In this document: positions 10,660 through 19,837 of the stretch, in pieces
Position numbering within the stretch: position 1 is the first letter of the stretch
Layout of the letters: each line of letters opens with the position of its first letter
From: Plotosus lineatus
Taxonomy: Eukaryota; Chordata; Actinopteri; Siluriformes; Plotosidae
Direction of reading: 5' to 3'
DNA length: 64,000 nucleotides
Assembly (NCBI GenBank): GCA_024760905.1
Contig: CM045750.1
Span: forward strand, 20,286,919-20,350,918
Made by a program: the position numbers and the translations under genes
Notes under the pieces: generated by a model
What the model saw: the letters and a program-made list of their open reading frames with translations, nothing else
Told to the model about the DNA's origin: nothing
The model's database searches: none

Positions 10660-12144
10660 CAGTGGGGCCAATAAGTATTGGGCAACGTAAAAATGTGCAA
10701 GTTCACCCATTTAAAAAGATGAGAGGTTTGTAATTTTCATCATAGGTATACATCAAGCTTGAGAGACAGAATGTCAAAAAAAATAAAAAATCCAGGAAAT
10801 CACATTGTATGATTTTTAAACAATTTATTTGTGAAAATGGGAGGCCAATAAGTATTGGGCAGCCAGCAAAAGTTACTTTTGGCCCACTCCTCTGCACAGA
10901 TCTTCTCTAGAGCTGTGATGTTTGAGGGCTGTTGCTTGGCAACTCGAAATTTTAACTCCCTCCACAGGTTTTCGATTGGGTTGAGGTCTGGAGACTGGAT
11001 AGGCCACTCCAGAACCTTGATATGCTTTTTATGGAGCCACTCCTTAGTTTTCTTGGCTGTGTGCTTTGGATCGTTACCATGCCGGAAGACCCAGCCATGT
11101 TTCATCTTTAATGCTCTGACCGAGGAAAGGAGGTTTTTACCCAAAATGTACATATACATGGCCCCATTCATGTTGCCATTGATACGGTGCAGTCTTCCTG
11201 TCCCTTTTGCAGAAAAGCATCCCCAAAGCATGATGTGTCCACCCCCATGCTTCACAGTAGTTGTGGTGTTCTTGGGATGCAACTCGGCATTCTTCTTTTT
11301 TCAAACACGGTGAGTGTTGTTCAAACCAAAAAGTTCAATTTTGGTGTGATCTGACCACATCACATTCTCCCAATCATCCTCTGGATTGTCCAGATGGTCT
11401 TTAGCATATTTCAGACGGGCCTTTACATGATTTTTTGTTTAGTAGGGGAACCTTTCGGGCAATGCAGGATTTCATCTCATGACGACGTAGTGTGTTAGTT
11501 ATTGTCATCTTTGTGACGGTGGTTCCTGCCGTCTTCAAATCATTGACCAGTTCCTGCCGTGTAGTTCTGGGCTGATTACTCACTGTTCTCAGGATCCTTT
11601 AAACCCCACGAGGTGAGATCTTGCATGGAGCGCTACTCCTAGGGAGGTTATCAGTGATGTTATACGTCTTCCATTTTCTAATAATGTTTCCAACTGTTGA
11701 TCTTTTCTCACAAAGTTGTTTACCAATTGCAGTTTGACTGATCCCAGCTTTGTGCAGTTGTACAATTTTATCTCTGGTGTCTTTGGGAAGCTCTCTGGTC
11801 TTGGTCATGGTGAAGACTGCAGACTGACAGTTTGAAGGTGTGTGCAGGTTTTAAGGTGTCTCTTATGCATCTAATCAGTTCAAACAGGTGTCATTCATAC
11901 TGTTAACGAGTGGGGCCCAAAATCATGTTTGTTTTCTAGCTGCCCAATACTTATTGGCCTCCCATTTTCACAAATAAATTGTTTAAAAATCATACAATGT
12001 GATTTCCTGGATTTTTTATTTTTTTTGACATTCTGTCTCTCAAGCTTGATGTGTACCTATGATGAAAATTACAAACCTCTCTTATCTTTTTAAGTGGGTG
12101 AACTTGCACATTTTTACATTGCCCAATACTTATTGGCCCCACTG
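10660..12144 (-). mobile_element. Tc1/mariner transposon with IR/DR ends, inactive
   Basis: A 1,485-bp element bounded by TA at 10658-10659 and 12145-12146. The inverted repeats, about 202-204 bp (10660-10861 and 11941-12144), are nearly identical. Each contains the sequence ggccaataagtattgggca at its outer end (10666-10684; 12120-12138) and again at its inner end (10843-10861; 11941-11959). That is the IR/DR arrangement of Sleeping Beauty-type Tc1 elements, where these repeats bind transposase. The encoded transposase is broken, so this copy is non-autonomous. Confidence 0.95.
10800..11808 (-). pseudogene. Tc1-like transposase pseudogene
   Basis: The frame opens at the ATG at 11806-11808. 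The N-terminal paired-like helix-turn-helix ([15 protein letters not shown]) is followed by a second DNA-binding segment. An in-frame stop lies at 11599-11601. A one-base shift near 11430 moves the reading to another frame, and a further stop at 11301-11303 sits where the family has a Trp before [10 protein letters not shown]. The first catalytic Asp is seen in MWSDHTKIELFG. The second, expected in the D-N-D-P-K-H-T motif, is Gly here (codon 11076-11078, HGNDPKHT). The Glu is present in [11 protein letters not shown]. The C-terminus runs straight into the inner inverted repeat, so the usual last 30-40 residues seem lost. The family normally has about 340 residues. Confidence 0.9.
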
Positions 12145-12150
12145 TATGTA

Positions 12151-12153
<3 letters not shown>

Positions 12154-12212
<59 letters not shown>
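12154..12212. repeat. (TA)n microsatellite next to the Tc1 end
   Basis: About 29 TA units follow the right Tc1 terminus by ten bases, then pass into TG and TATG units. Confidence 0.95.
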
Positions 12213-12221
<9 letters not shown>

Positions 12222-12225
12222 ATGT

Positions 12226-12590
12226 ATGTATGTATGGGGGAGTGGTGGCTTGATGGTAGAGGGGTGCTGGATTGCTGATCCTAAGGTTGGGGGTTCGAGT
12301 CCCACTCTCCACAAGGTTGTCACTGCCCCACTCAGGTGCAGCTAACTGTGCTAGCAAAGTCTAGCCATGTCTCTCACTGTCTATGGGGGGAGGTTCATGT
12401 AAAAAAAAAAACATTGCTGACTTTCATAAAGAGTAGCTGCAAAGCCATCAGCGAGTTTCTGCCCCTTGCTAAAGGGTCGTGTTAGGAAGTGCATGACGTA
12501 AAAACCTATGCCAAATCAAAACGTGCAAATCAGATGATTCACTGTGGCAACCTCTGGAAAAAGGGGAAAACCTGAAAAGAAAGAAAGAAA
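12226..12590 (+). mobile_element. SINE family A2 copy (LINE-like tail)
   Basis: The head ggcttgatggtagaggggtg (A-box-like) and gggggttcgagtcccactct (B-box-like) lead to a body with catgtctctcactgtctatg. From about 12465 the tail differs from most A copies: ttaggaagtgcatgacgtaa and gatgattcactgtggcaacc match the local RTE-like LINE. It ends in a GAAA-rich tail. Confidence 0.85.
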
Positions 12591-12879
12591 GAAAAAAAAT
12601 ATAATGTGTATATGAGAAATTCATTACAGTCCAAAAAGTTGTCCGGTTGGTTATAAATAATTGTGGGTAAAAGAGTTTATATCACCGGCAGTGAAAAGTC
12701 GTGCATACAGTCTGTTAGTGCACATCTGGGTCTATTTCGATCTTCATCAGCTTCCAAGATGAGGACTCCAGTCAGCATCAGCCCACCAGGACAGACCACA
12801 GGACTCAGCAAGCAGAAGGATCAGGATTACCAGCATCCCAGAAGGAGAATGTGTACCTCAATAAAAACAGAGAAGGGGT
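12591..12879. other. Unannotated stretch
   Basis: Nothing recognised. The frame 12663-12989 overlaps the following SINE and has no domain. Confidence 0.3.
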
Positions 12880-13048
12880 GGGGGAGTGGTTGTTGGGTGT
12901 CCTCATGGCATGGGCGTTTCTGTGTGGAACTTTTATATTTTCCATTTTGTGCATGGGTTTTCTCTGGGTACTCTGGTTTCTTTGTGTAGTTCAAAAACAT
13001 ACACATTAGGTCAACTGGTTGTTATAAATTGCCCCTAGTTATGAATAT

Positions 13049-13111
<63 letters not shown>

Positions 13112-13205
13112 GGCCCTATGATGGTTTGGCAAACTGTTCAGGGTGTACCCTGCCTTTGCCCAGTTCCCTGAAACCCTAATATGATGAAATGGTTTGGCAA
13201 ATGAG
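12880..13205 (+). mobile_element. SINE family C copy with internal (TG)n
   Basis: The family C order is visible: gcgtttctgtgtggaacttt, atgggttttctctgggtact, then a (TG)n array at 13050-13110, then gcaaactgttcagggtgtac and ccctgaaaccctaat. The microsatellite sits at the GTGTGAGTGTG position of the SINE consensus. Confidence 0.7.
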
Positions 13206-13832
13206 TAAGTGGGTGAGTTAATGTGTAATTTTCATGGTGGAGCAGGTTTCCCAAATTTGTCTACATGCCTTCTAAGTGCACTGGTGTGCATCAGTGTGTA
13301 TAATTCCTCTCATCATTTTTATGTTCCAAACACTATTAGTTTTACTATTATTTGTCATGAACACTACTCTATATTTTTTACAGAATATTTTTTGGCTTAT
13401 AACATGAAAGCTTTTGAGATGAAGTATTGATGTATAAATCAATGAAAGCTAGATAGTCAACTAGCCAATGTGCTATGAAGAGTGTGCTGCTTCTGCAGGA
13501 TGTATGACTGCGAACAGAGGAGAAATAAACAGAATATGCAGCCATGCTGGATCATATATCATCTCAAATAACAGTCACTCGATATTAATTTCTTGTTTAT
13601 GGAACTAGTATTAAACCGGTATTGCATTTTCAATGGTACAGATCAGTTCGACACAGATGTGATTCCATGTGACCTTGTAGCTGTGTCCATGTCACAGTCC
13701 TGTTGATATTTGCTATAACACTGGTGGTAGGGTGCCTGATTACTTCGCAAAATATTTATGAAAAGCAAAACCAAAATAAAGCACAAAATAGACTTCCTGG
13801 GTCCAAAGCTCCTGGCAACCAGGAATGTTGTA
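13206..13832. other. Unannotated stretch
   Basis: No element or gene recognised. AT-rich, with no long open frame of interest. Confidence 0.3.
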
Positions 13833-14737
13833 CAGTAGGCCCCTGACCATTTGCGTTTCAGCGTTCGCGCCCCCGCAGACTCACAGATTGACGACAAACC
13901 TGGAAGTAACTGTCAGGTGATTCAAGTTTTGCCAGTGGTTGAGAGCTTTTGTTTCTCCCTCCTGCTGATTGGTTGCAGATGATGTGTACACCTCTTTTTT
14001 TTTTTCTTTCATGCACAAGTTTTCGACACGATTTTCCTGAATTGTGAAATCATTTTTTTGCGTGTTTTTAATGATTATTTACGCCCTATGATGTCACTCA
14101 AACACCATGCATCTTCTCTAACTTCTGTTAAGGAGCCGAAGCGCTTTATTTATTCATAAATATGATCACAGTAAAAAATGTAGAATTTTTTACTTCATCA
14201 TTACGACATTTTACTGCATTATTATTATACTCGCTGATTAGCAGCAAACCCGGAAGTTACTGGCACATGATTCAAATTTAGCCAATTGCTGAGAGCTTTT
14301 CTTTCTCCCTTCTGATGATTGGTTGCAGATGATGTGTTCACCTCTTTCTTTTTCCTCATTTGCGCACATGTCATCAACATGATTGCTTGAATTGTGAATG
14401 CATGTTTTTTTTTTTTTTTTCGTGTCTTTTTAATGATTATTTATGTCCTACAATGTCACTCAAACGCCCTGCATCTTCTCTAGCTTCTGGTAAGGAGCCG
14501 ACGCACTTTATTTATTTATAAATATTATCATAGTACAAAATTTAAAATTTTTTCTTAACCATTACTACATTTTACTGTATTAATGAGTAAGACTGTCTAT
14601 AGAACGTGTTTAACAAGCATATTTTAGTGCATGTAATACCATACATGGGGTTTTAAAACCACATCAATAACTTGTGGATTTTCTTGATTGGCAAGAAGGG
14701 GCGGAACTGAACTATTGCAAAAAACGGGGGCCTATTG
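13833..14737. mobile_element. MITE family E copy (Tigger-like) with internal duplication
   Basis: The left end cagtaggcccctgaccattt follows TA. The right end, read inward on the minus strand, starts caataggcccccgttttttg. The interior contains two diverged tandem copies of about 350 bp, starting near 13886 and 14236. Each carries gattggttgcagatgatgtg and tcttctctaacttctgttaa-like text. No transposase is present. Confidence 0.7.
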
Positions 14738-15077
14738 CATATTAAAGGTGATCTATACCCTCCAAAAATCAAAACTGTTGTATTAAATTTGTCCATGCAT
14801 GGATTTTGATGTGCACCAACCCATGGATGGAATACCTGGAAGACAAACCTGCATTATCAAAATCCAACCATCAAAATCCAAGCCAGTATTCTCAAGTTAA
14901 ATAAATTCCAGATGGCTCGTTAATTAAGTGCGGATTTTGCCGTGCACCAGTCACAGGTGAAGAACCTGTAAAACAAACCTGCAAACCCAAATTTTATCAA
15001 ACTCCGAGCAATCATTGCTAAGTTCTCACCCGGAAACTAAAGATTGACGGATTGGCACCACCCAGTAAAATCTTCAT
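14738..15077. other. Low-copy stretch with two similar sub-blocks
   Basis: The phrases ttgatgtgcaccaacccatg (14806-14825) and gccgtgcaccagtcacaggt (14939-14958) sit in two related sub-blocks of about 130 bp. This suggests an old local duplication. No gene. Confidence 0.3.
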
Positions 15078-15430
15078 AAATTAATTTTCTGAACCACTTA
15101 ATCCTTGTTTGGGTCGCAGGGAGGTTGGCACCCATCTCAGCTGACTCGAGGATAGGGCGGGGTACACCCTGGACAGCTTGTCAGGCTATTGCTGGGCCAA
15201 CACTCACACAACCATCTATGCTCACACTCACAGCTACAGGTGAACAGCCAAGTAACCTTCTGTGCATGTTTTTGTTTTGACTATGGGAGGAAACCAGAGT
15301 ACCCAGAGGAAACCCATGTAAGCACAGCAACAAAATGCAAACTCCATACAAAAACGTCCAGGCTGGGAATCGAACCCAGGATGTTCTTGCTGTGAGGTGG
15401 ATGTGCAGACCACTACATCACCGTGACACC
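15078..15430 (-). mobile_element. SINE family C, near full length
   Basis: On the minus strand the tRNA-like head reads ggtgtcacggtgatgtagtg, with B-box-like gggttcgattcccagcc. The body (ccagtttcctcccatag-like) and the tail ggttcagaaaattaat are all in order. Confidence 0.85.
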
Positions 15431-15456
15431 CCAATTCAAATATATTTTAGAAATGA

Positions 15457-15458
<2 letters not shown>

Positions 15459-15534
<76 letters not shown>

Positions 15535-15600
15535 GTGTGTGTGTGTGTATATATATATACACATACATATACACACACACACACACACACACATATTTTA
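15459..15600. repeat. Compound (TA)n(TG)n(CA)n microsatellite
   Basis: About 37 TA units are followed by GTGTGTGTGTGT, then TA/CA mixtures ending at about 15600. Confidence 0.95.
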
Positions 15601-15604
15601 TATA

Positions 15605-15790
15605 TAATGTATGTGCATGCTCTCCCCACATCTGCATGGGATTCCTTCAGGCTTTCTGGTTTCCTCACACCTCCAAAAAACAGCAGTGTGTGGAATGACT
15701 AGGGGAAATTGTACTAGGTGTGTGAGTGTGTGTGCTTGCCGGCACTGGCATTGCCAGTGTGCATGATGGACTGGCATTCCATGTATTGTA
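15605..15790 (+). mobile_element. Diverged SINE fragment (family C-like)
   Basis: gcatgctctccccacatctg and ggctttctggtttcctcaca are family C-like. The remainder (ggcattgccagtgtgcatga) does not match. Assignment is weak. Confidence 0.35.
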
Positions 15791-15959
15791 CCTTATTACC
15801 TCATGCCCAGTGTTCACAGAGAAATTATTCAGCTATATCTAATTATTTTTCTTCAAATTTATGTCCATGCCTTTCAGCGACTGAAAAATCACACTCTGAA
15901 GTCCTACTCCGATGTTTTATATTCGCCCTGCTGGTGACAGGCTTTCCGTGCACTTGTTG

Positions 15960-16310
15960 TTGTGGTTATTTAGGCATAATATGTTTTCCAACAAGCACGT
16001 CCGCCTCACAACAACAAGGTCCTGGGTTTGATTCCTAGCTCGAGCATTTCTGTTTGGAGTTTGCATGTTCTCCCCGTGCTTGTGTGGGTTTCCTCCGGGT
16101 TCTCTGGTTTCATCTCGTAGTCCAAAAAACAAGCGCAGTAGATTAATTGGCTGTTCCAAATCACCCCTTGATGTGAGTGGGAGTATGAATAGTTGTGTGA
16201 ATGTTAGCACTGCGAGGGCCTGGAGAGCTGTCTGGGGTGTACCCCGCCCTCGCCTGGAGTCGACTGAGATGGACGCCAGCCTCCCCGCAACCCTAATTAG
16301 GATGAAACAT
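15960..16310 (+). mobile_element. SINE family C, near full length
   Basis: The order is complete: acgtccgcctcacaacaaca, gggtttgattcctagctc (B-box-like), ttgcatgttctccccgtgct, gttccaaatcaccccttgat, ctggagtcgactgagatgga and cgcaaccctaattaggat. Confidence 0.85.
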
Positions 16311-16918
16311 TTTTCATTGTCTTGTCATAAAACAGAACACGGAATATTCACCTTTGGTATGATTGCATTCAGCAAGTGATGGGGAGAAATGGTGTGTGCA
16401 GAGGCTTGTTACATTTGGTTTCCAAATGACAACGCCTTGAATGTGCAGTGAATATGATTCATTATTTTTACACAATACGCAGGTGGTAAGATTCCTCAAA
16501 ATTAACACTGTTGAGGATTTGGACAATCTTATAATAGGCTCCCTGAGGTCTTTGAAAATAAAGTAACAGTCAGAGCATTTTTTTTTCACACACACCCCCC
16601 CCCCTCCTTTTTTTTTTTTTTTTTTTTTTTTTTTTGTTCTTTGCAAATCAAATTTATTGGGTGTATAATGATTGCATGACTTTAAATCCTCCCTTCCATT
16701 TCTTTTCAATGATTAAACAAATCAATTTGAACTGCAATACAAGTTAGCTTTTGTTCACATTTAACTCGAAGTATTAGTTACCTAAATTTAAGCATGAAAT
16801 ACACAAGTATTCTTATAAAACTCTTAAAAACAACCATGTAGAACGACATATCCCATGGCTGTGGTCCAAAAAAAAAAAAAAAAAGCCACTGTGTGTGTCA
16901 GAATGTTCAGGTTCAGTT
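16311..16918. other. Unannotated stretch with C/T homopolymer runs
   Basis: Contains C9 followed by a long T-run (about 16596-16635) and an A-run (16868-16884). The minus-strand frame 16314-16709 is driven by the homopolymer and is not a gene. Confidence 0.4.
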
Positions 16919-17255
16919 CATTTTCTGTAACTGCTTCATCCTAATTCGGGTCGCGGGGAGGCCGGTGCCCATCCCAGCCAATTCCGGGCGAGGGCAGAGT
17001 ACACTCTGGACAGCTCACCAGGCCATCGCAGGGCGGAAACACGCCGACGGCTTTGCAGCTACCTTTGTCGAAAGTCAGCAATGGTTCTTTTACACGAACC
17101 TCACACCATAGACAGTGAGAGACATGGCCGGTCTTTGATAATCCAGTTGGCTGCAAACCAGGTTAGTGACAGCCTTGTGGAGAGTGGGACTCGAACCCCC
17201 AATCTTTGGATCAGTGATCCAATGCTGTATTCCGCTAGACCACCACTGCCCACAG
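16919..17255 (-). mobile_element. SINE family A1, full length
   Basis: On the minus strand the head (ggcagtggtggtctagcgga) and B-box-like gggggttcgagtcccactct are followed by the shared body. The tail ends in gaccctaattaggatgaagc-type sequence (here with cgaattaggatgaagcagtt). Confidence 0.85.
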
Positions 17256-17521
17256 TTATTGTCTGGCATCAAACAAATAAGATATCTAGAAATGCTTACA
17301 GAGAGTGCAGACCTCCACCAAGTTAGTGTGATCTCATTTTTGCATGGATTGCAGTAGTAGATAATGTAGAGTTATGTTCCCACCTTGTGATCTGTTGCAC
17401 AATTATTTTGAGATCTGTATTGCTTTTTTTTTTTCACAATTGGTGCTTACTGCCTCTTGTTCCATTCTAACAAAGCAAAAAAAAAAAAAATTGATTAAAA
17501 ATAAATAAAATACTTTACAAC

Positions 17522-17860
17522 AAGAGGCAGTGGTAAGTTGGTGGATTGCTCATCCTAAGGCTGGGGGTTCAAGCCCCACTGTGAATGGTTGTCACTGCTG
17601 TCCCCCCACTGCAGCCGACTGGGTTATCAAAGGCCGGCCTTGTCTCTCACTGTCTGTGGTGGGAGGTTCAAGGAAAAGAACCATTGCTGGCTTTTGACAA
17701 GAGTAGCTGCAGGCCGTCAGCGTGTTTCCGCCCTGCGATGGCCTGGCGAGCCATCCAGGGTCTACTCCGCTTTCACCCAGAGCCAGCTGAGAAGATGCCA
17801 GGCTCCCCGTAACGCTAATAAGTAATAAGCGGTTCAGAAAATGAATGAATGAATTAATGA
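17522..17860 (+). mobile_element. SINE family A1, near full length
   Basis: The head is aggcagtggtaagttggtgg with ggttcaagccccactgtg. The body has cttgtctctcactgtctgtg. The tail is gataagcggttcagaaaatg-like, with ATGA repeats at the 3' end (aatgaatgaatgaattaatg). Confidence 0.8.
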
Positions 17861-18242
17861 ATGACTTTATAACCATCCTGGATACAGATACTGTACTCAT
17901 CATCATACCCAAAATGTAATCATTTTTTCACTGGCCAGAGATCAGTTGGTTACAATTTTGTGGAAATCTGTCAAAAGGTTTTTGAGTTATGATGTTAACA
18001 AACACACATGACCACACAAGCTCATCCTTGGTGGCGGTCATGAAGCAGATTGCTGAAACGACTAAAATTCAGTGAAGGATGAGCCAATGCATTATTAAAA
18101 CATTCAAGGCGAGTGCAGAACCATCAGCTTCACACAGGTAATGCAATCAGAATAAAATCCTGGATGACTGTCATTTGAGATCATGTTCATGCTTCATGAA
18201 GTTGAATATTAAAAAAAAAAAAAAAAATGGTTCGGAACTTTA
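17861..18242. other. Unannotated stretch
   Basis: No element recognised. Includes an A-run at 18211-18226. Confidence 0.3.
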
Positions 18243-18925
18243 TTCATTCATTGTATGAACCATTTTAACCTAATTGTAACCTAAACCTGTAGTGGTTAGG
18301 GTGCTGGGCTCATGATCAGGAGGTTGTGTGTTTGAATCCCAGTTAGGACCCCCCCCCTGTACTAAGACCCCTGTGCAAGATCTTAACCACAAGTGTGTCT
18401 TGGTTCACCCAGCATTATAAATGGGTACCAGTGAAAATATACTGGGAAGGTAACCTGCGATGGACTAGCGCCCCATCCCGGAGGAGATGAACTCTTGGTT
18501 GCGTCACGCTATAGAAACCGGGGATAAGCACCGGCCTGATGAGCCCACCGTGGCTCGGGTGTAAAAAGCCCAAAGGACTGTACCTTAAACCTCATTAGAG
18601 TCACAGGGAGGTTATCCCCCATCTCAGCCAACACCAGGCAAGGGTGGGGTACACTCCGGACAGTTCACCAGGCCATCGCAGGACCATCACTCACACAACC
18701 GTTCATACTCGCACTCACACCTAGGGCTGATTTGGAACAGCCAGTTAACCCACAGTGCATGTTTTTCGACTGTGAGAGGAAATTGGAGAACCCAGAGGAA
18801 ACCCACACAAGTAGGGTGAGAACATGCTAACTCCACCCAAAACCACCTAAGCTAGGAATCGAACCCAAGACTTTCTTGCTGCGAGGGAGAACGTGCTAAC
18901 CACTATCCCACCGTGCCACCTTGGT
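18243..18925 (-). mobile_element. SINE family C split by a family G SINE
   Basis: The tail (attcattcattgtatgaacc) lies at 18243-18284. The middle and tRNA-like head (aggaatcgaacccaagactt, accgtgccacc) lie at 18589-18925. The interruption is a family G SINE in the opposite orientation. Confidence 0.8.
18285..18588 (+). mobile_element. SINE family G nested in family C
   Basis: The head tgtagtggttagggtgctgg, B-box-like gtgtgtttgaatcccagtta and tail gatgagcccaccgtggctcg match the copies at 4481 and 46133. The flanks gtaacctaaacct (left) and gtaccttaaacct (right) look like a 13-bp TSD with two differences. Confidence 0.85.
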
Positions 18926-19837
18926 GAATCTAAGCAGTATAAAAGGCTTCACCTTGTTCTGGAGCATGAAGCTCCGACTCTGGAGCATTGGAAAAGCGGT
19001 CCAGATTTACTGAATCATCGAACAATGGGCATGTCAGTGTCAAGAAACACATGGGGTGATGTACCTTCTCATGCATGGTGACCACTGTACAAATATCTGG
19101 ATGCAGTGTTATGATCAAGAGTTCATTTAGTTGGTCAGATCGAGGTTCAAGAAGTGTGACAACGTGACAATAAAATGAAGTAAACTGATGATTTGAATGT
19201 ACTGAATGACCCGATTATACCATCCCATGGCACGGATATAAAATCCTGGCTCAAATAGAGAAAGAGTGGTTCAGGGAGCATGAGGAATCATTTTCACACA
19301 TGAACAGGCATCACTGAGTCCAATGATATATCAATGAACCCTACCAAGAAGCCCTGGGCTGTGATGGAGAAGAAAACTGTACACAGTGTTTTGACTCCAT
19401 CCTCAAGAAAAGGCCTTTGTGAAAAATCGATACAAATCTGGACTGAAATGAAACCGGTGACATGATAAGTTTATCAAAACCGTGCCATGGCACATACAGG
19501 TAATTAAAGCCGGTCCAGCAAAACATTATTCACAACTTTCCTTCTTTTCTGTCTTTCTTTCTCGAAGTATAATTTTAGTTCGACTACCCTGGACTTCTGT
19601 TACTTTTAACATGACATCATGCTAATGAAAAACAACTTGCACTCTCTGTTCATTCGGATTATTAGCGAACAGTGGCGTAAGTGTAATTTTAAATTATTTG
19701 CCACTCACAATTTTAAAAACTCAGTGCATTGAGTGGTCATGTTTTATGTAATAAAGGCTACTAGGACGTGTATGTGTGAGTGTATTAATAATAATACTTA
19801 TGATGATGATGATGATGATAATGATGAGTCAGTGTGT
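18926..19837. other. Unannotated stretch
   Basis: Repeat-poor apart from a short GATGAT run at 19803-19825. Short overlapping frames have no domains. Confidence 0.3.

Noticed and set aside
9814..10710. Minus-strand frames of 98 and 197 codons
   Set aside because: They cross the fold-back element and the Tc1 inverted repeat, have no domain, and overlap opposite-strand frames.
10855..11313. Plus-strand 152-codon frame over the Tc1 element
   Set aside because: It is the antisense shadow of the transposase gene, which reads clearly on the minus strand.
15335..15698. Open frames of Tyr/Ile or Cys/Val repeats
   Set aside because: They translate (TA)n and (TG)n microsatellites; the same applies at 12059-12357, 32878-33089, 44307-44583, 57413-57685 and 62331-62711.
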